Origin: CAZGMJ01 sp964649005
GTDB lineage: Bacteria; Planctomycetota; Phycisphaerae; Sedimentisphaerales; Anaerobacaceae
DNA length: 15,014 nucleotides
Reading direction: 5' to 3'
NCBI GenBank assembly: GCA_964649005.1
Contig: CAZYMD010000124.1
Coordinates: forward strand, 1 to 15,014
This document shows positions 14,134 through 15,014 of the stretch, one piece after another. Position 1 is the first letter of the stretch. Every line of letters begins with the position of its first letter. Below the pieces are notes generated by a model, which saw only the letters and a program-made list of their open reading frames with translations, made no database searches and had not been told where the DNA came from. The position numbers and the translations under genes were made by a program.

Positions 14134-15014
14134 ATGACAGGGGAGATTGCAGTAGAGGATAAGCAACGCAGCCGGATTGGGGTAGAAATAGTCGCTGGCG
14201 TCACGACCTTTCTGACGATGGCTTATATCATTTTCACCAATCCCAACATTCTCAGCGCCACGGGAATGGATAAAGGGGCGCTGATTGCAGTGACGTGCAT
14301 TGTCAGCGCCGTTGCGAGCATTCTCGTCGGCCTGTTCGCGAATGCTCCGATCGCGATGGCGCCGGGTATGGGGCTCAATGCATTTTTCGCATATCTGGTG
14401 GTCTCGGGCAAGATGGAGTGGCAGACGGCGCTCGGTGCGGTTTTCATTTCGGGACTGCTGTTTTTAGTGCTGACTTTGCTGGGATTGCGAAAGAGGCTTG
14501 TCGAGGCGATACCCGAGTCATTGGTCTCTGCGATTGCCGTTGGAATCGGGCTGTTCATTACGTTCATGGGCCTGGTTAATCTTGGGATCGTGGTCAGTAA
14601 CGAACATACGCTGGTCGGCGCAGGGCCTCTAACAGGTACGGTGCTGATAGGTCTTGTCGGCCTGTTAGTGATGCTCTTCTTTGAGATCAGGAAGTGGACG
14701 GGCGGGCTTGTTGTTGGCATTCTCTTTTCGACTGCACTTGCCGCTTTGTTTGGCAAGGTGGAGCTGCCCGAACATTTCATGTCGTTCGATCTGAACCTTC
14801 AGGCGGTTGCACTGAAGCTGGATATTCTGGGCGCTCTGAAGTGGGGATTCATGGGCAGCATCTTCACCTTGATGTTTATCGACATGTTCGACAGCGTCGG
14901 GACTCTGGTGGCGTGTTGTCACCAGGCGGGTATGGTTGACAAGCAGAACCGAATTCGTGGTTTGGATCGCCTGCTTGGAATAGATGCGATTGCCACGATG
15001 ATCGGGGCCTTGTT
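14134..15014 (+). CDS. NCS2/AzgA-family purine permease, N-terminal part (3' end outside window)
   Basis: The frame starts at ATG 14134 behind AAGGAG (14122-14127, six bases away) and runs open off the window end, giving 293 complete codons of a family usually about 430-450 long. Signature stretches are 'AGVTTFLTMAYIIFTNP' near the N terminus, 'NAPIAMAPGMGLNAFFAY' (about 70-87), 'GLRKRLVEAIPESL' (about 117-130), the pore-helix-like 'AVGIGLFITFMGL' and 'TLMFIDMFDSVGTLV', which carries acidic residues of the substrate site. These match the AzgA (COG2252) group of proton-coupled adenine/guanine/hypoxanthine transporters in the inner membrane. It follows the nucleosidase-family lipoprotein by 59 bases and is probably co-transcribed, which suggests uptake of adenine released by that enzyme. 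No purine riboswitch fits in the short gap. The exact base specificity cannot be read from sequence. Confidence 0.9.
   Translation, partial: MTGEIAVEDKQRSRIGVEIVAGVTTFLTMAYIIFTNPNILSATGMDKGALIAVTCIVSAVASILVGLFANAPIAMAPGMGLNAFFAYLVVSGKMEWQTALGAVFISGLLFLVLTLLGLRKRLVEAIPESLVSAIAVGIGLFITFMGLVNLGIVVSNEHTLVGAGPLTGTVLIGLVGLLVMLFFEIRKWTGGLVVGILFSTALAALFGKVELPEHFMSFDLNLQAVALKLDILGALKWGFMGSIFTLMFIDMFDSVGTLVACCHQAGMVDKQNRIRGLDRLLGIDAIATMIGAL

Overview
The window looks like part of a chromosome of an anaerobic or marine-type planctomycete, most likely a Phycisphaerae/Sedimentisphaerales relative. The pointer is style rather than an exact match. One secreted protein opens with a dockerin-like pair of calcium loops ending in the 'LLAEDW' pattern common in that group. 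It carries CotH, lamin-tail and chitobiase-C-terminal-like modules, and a nearby secreted protein is a large beta-helix enzyme. Base composition looks moderate, strong Shine-Dalgarno sites are frequent, and I saw no rRNA, tRNA, CRISPR array, insertion sequence or phage gene.

Layout. (1) 1-2630, plus strand: a tight three-gene operon with a CotH-family atypical kinase (5' end outside the window), a VTC/CYTH-fold polyphosphate-polymerase-domain protein overlapping it by 4 bp, and a DUF4956 membrane protein. (2) 2876-7105, plus strand: a 1409-residue secreted protein with dockerin-like, LTD, chitobiase-C-like, CotH, chitobiase-C-like and three more LTD modules. (3) 7189-10107, minus strand and convergent with it: a 972-residue secreted protein with two pectate-lyase-3/GH55-like beta-helix halves and an SMP-30/gluconolactonase-like beta-propeller. 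(4) 12920 down to 10251, minus strand: an operon of a NodI-like ABC ATPase, a NodJ-like ABC-2 permease and an exported alpha/beta hydrolase. (5) 13175 to the window end, plus strand: an MTA/SAH-nucleosidase-family protein with a probable lipoprotein signal, then an AzgA/NCS2-type purine permease cut by the window edge.

How the genes may work together. The CotH-VTC-DUF4956 operon pairs a kinase-fold protein with a polyphosphate-polymerase fold and a small multi-pass membrane protein. This could be a phosphate-polymer synthesis and transfer system at the cell envelope; the adjacent second, much larger CotH protein supports an envelope or extracellular phosphorylation theme. At the right end, an exported nucleosidase releasing adenine next to a purine permease suggests extracytoplasmic adenine salvage. 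The middle genes look like extracellular carbohydrate or ester processing plus an ABC-2 exporter of unknown cargo. These functional links are inference from families and gene order.
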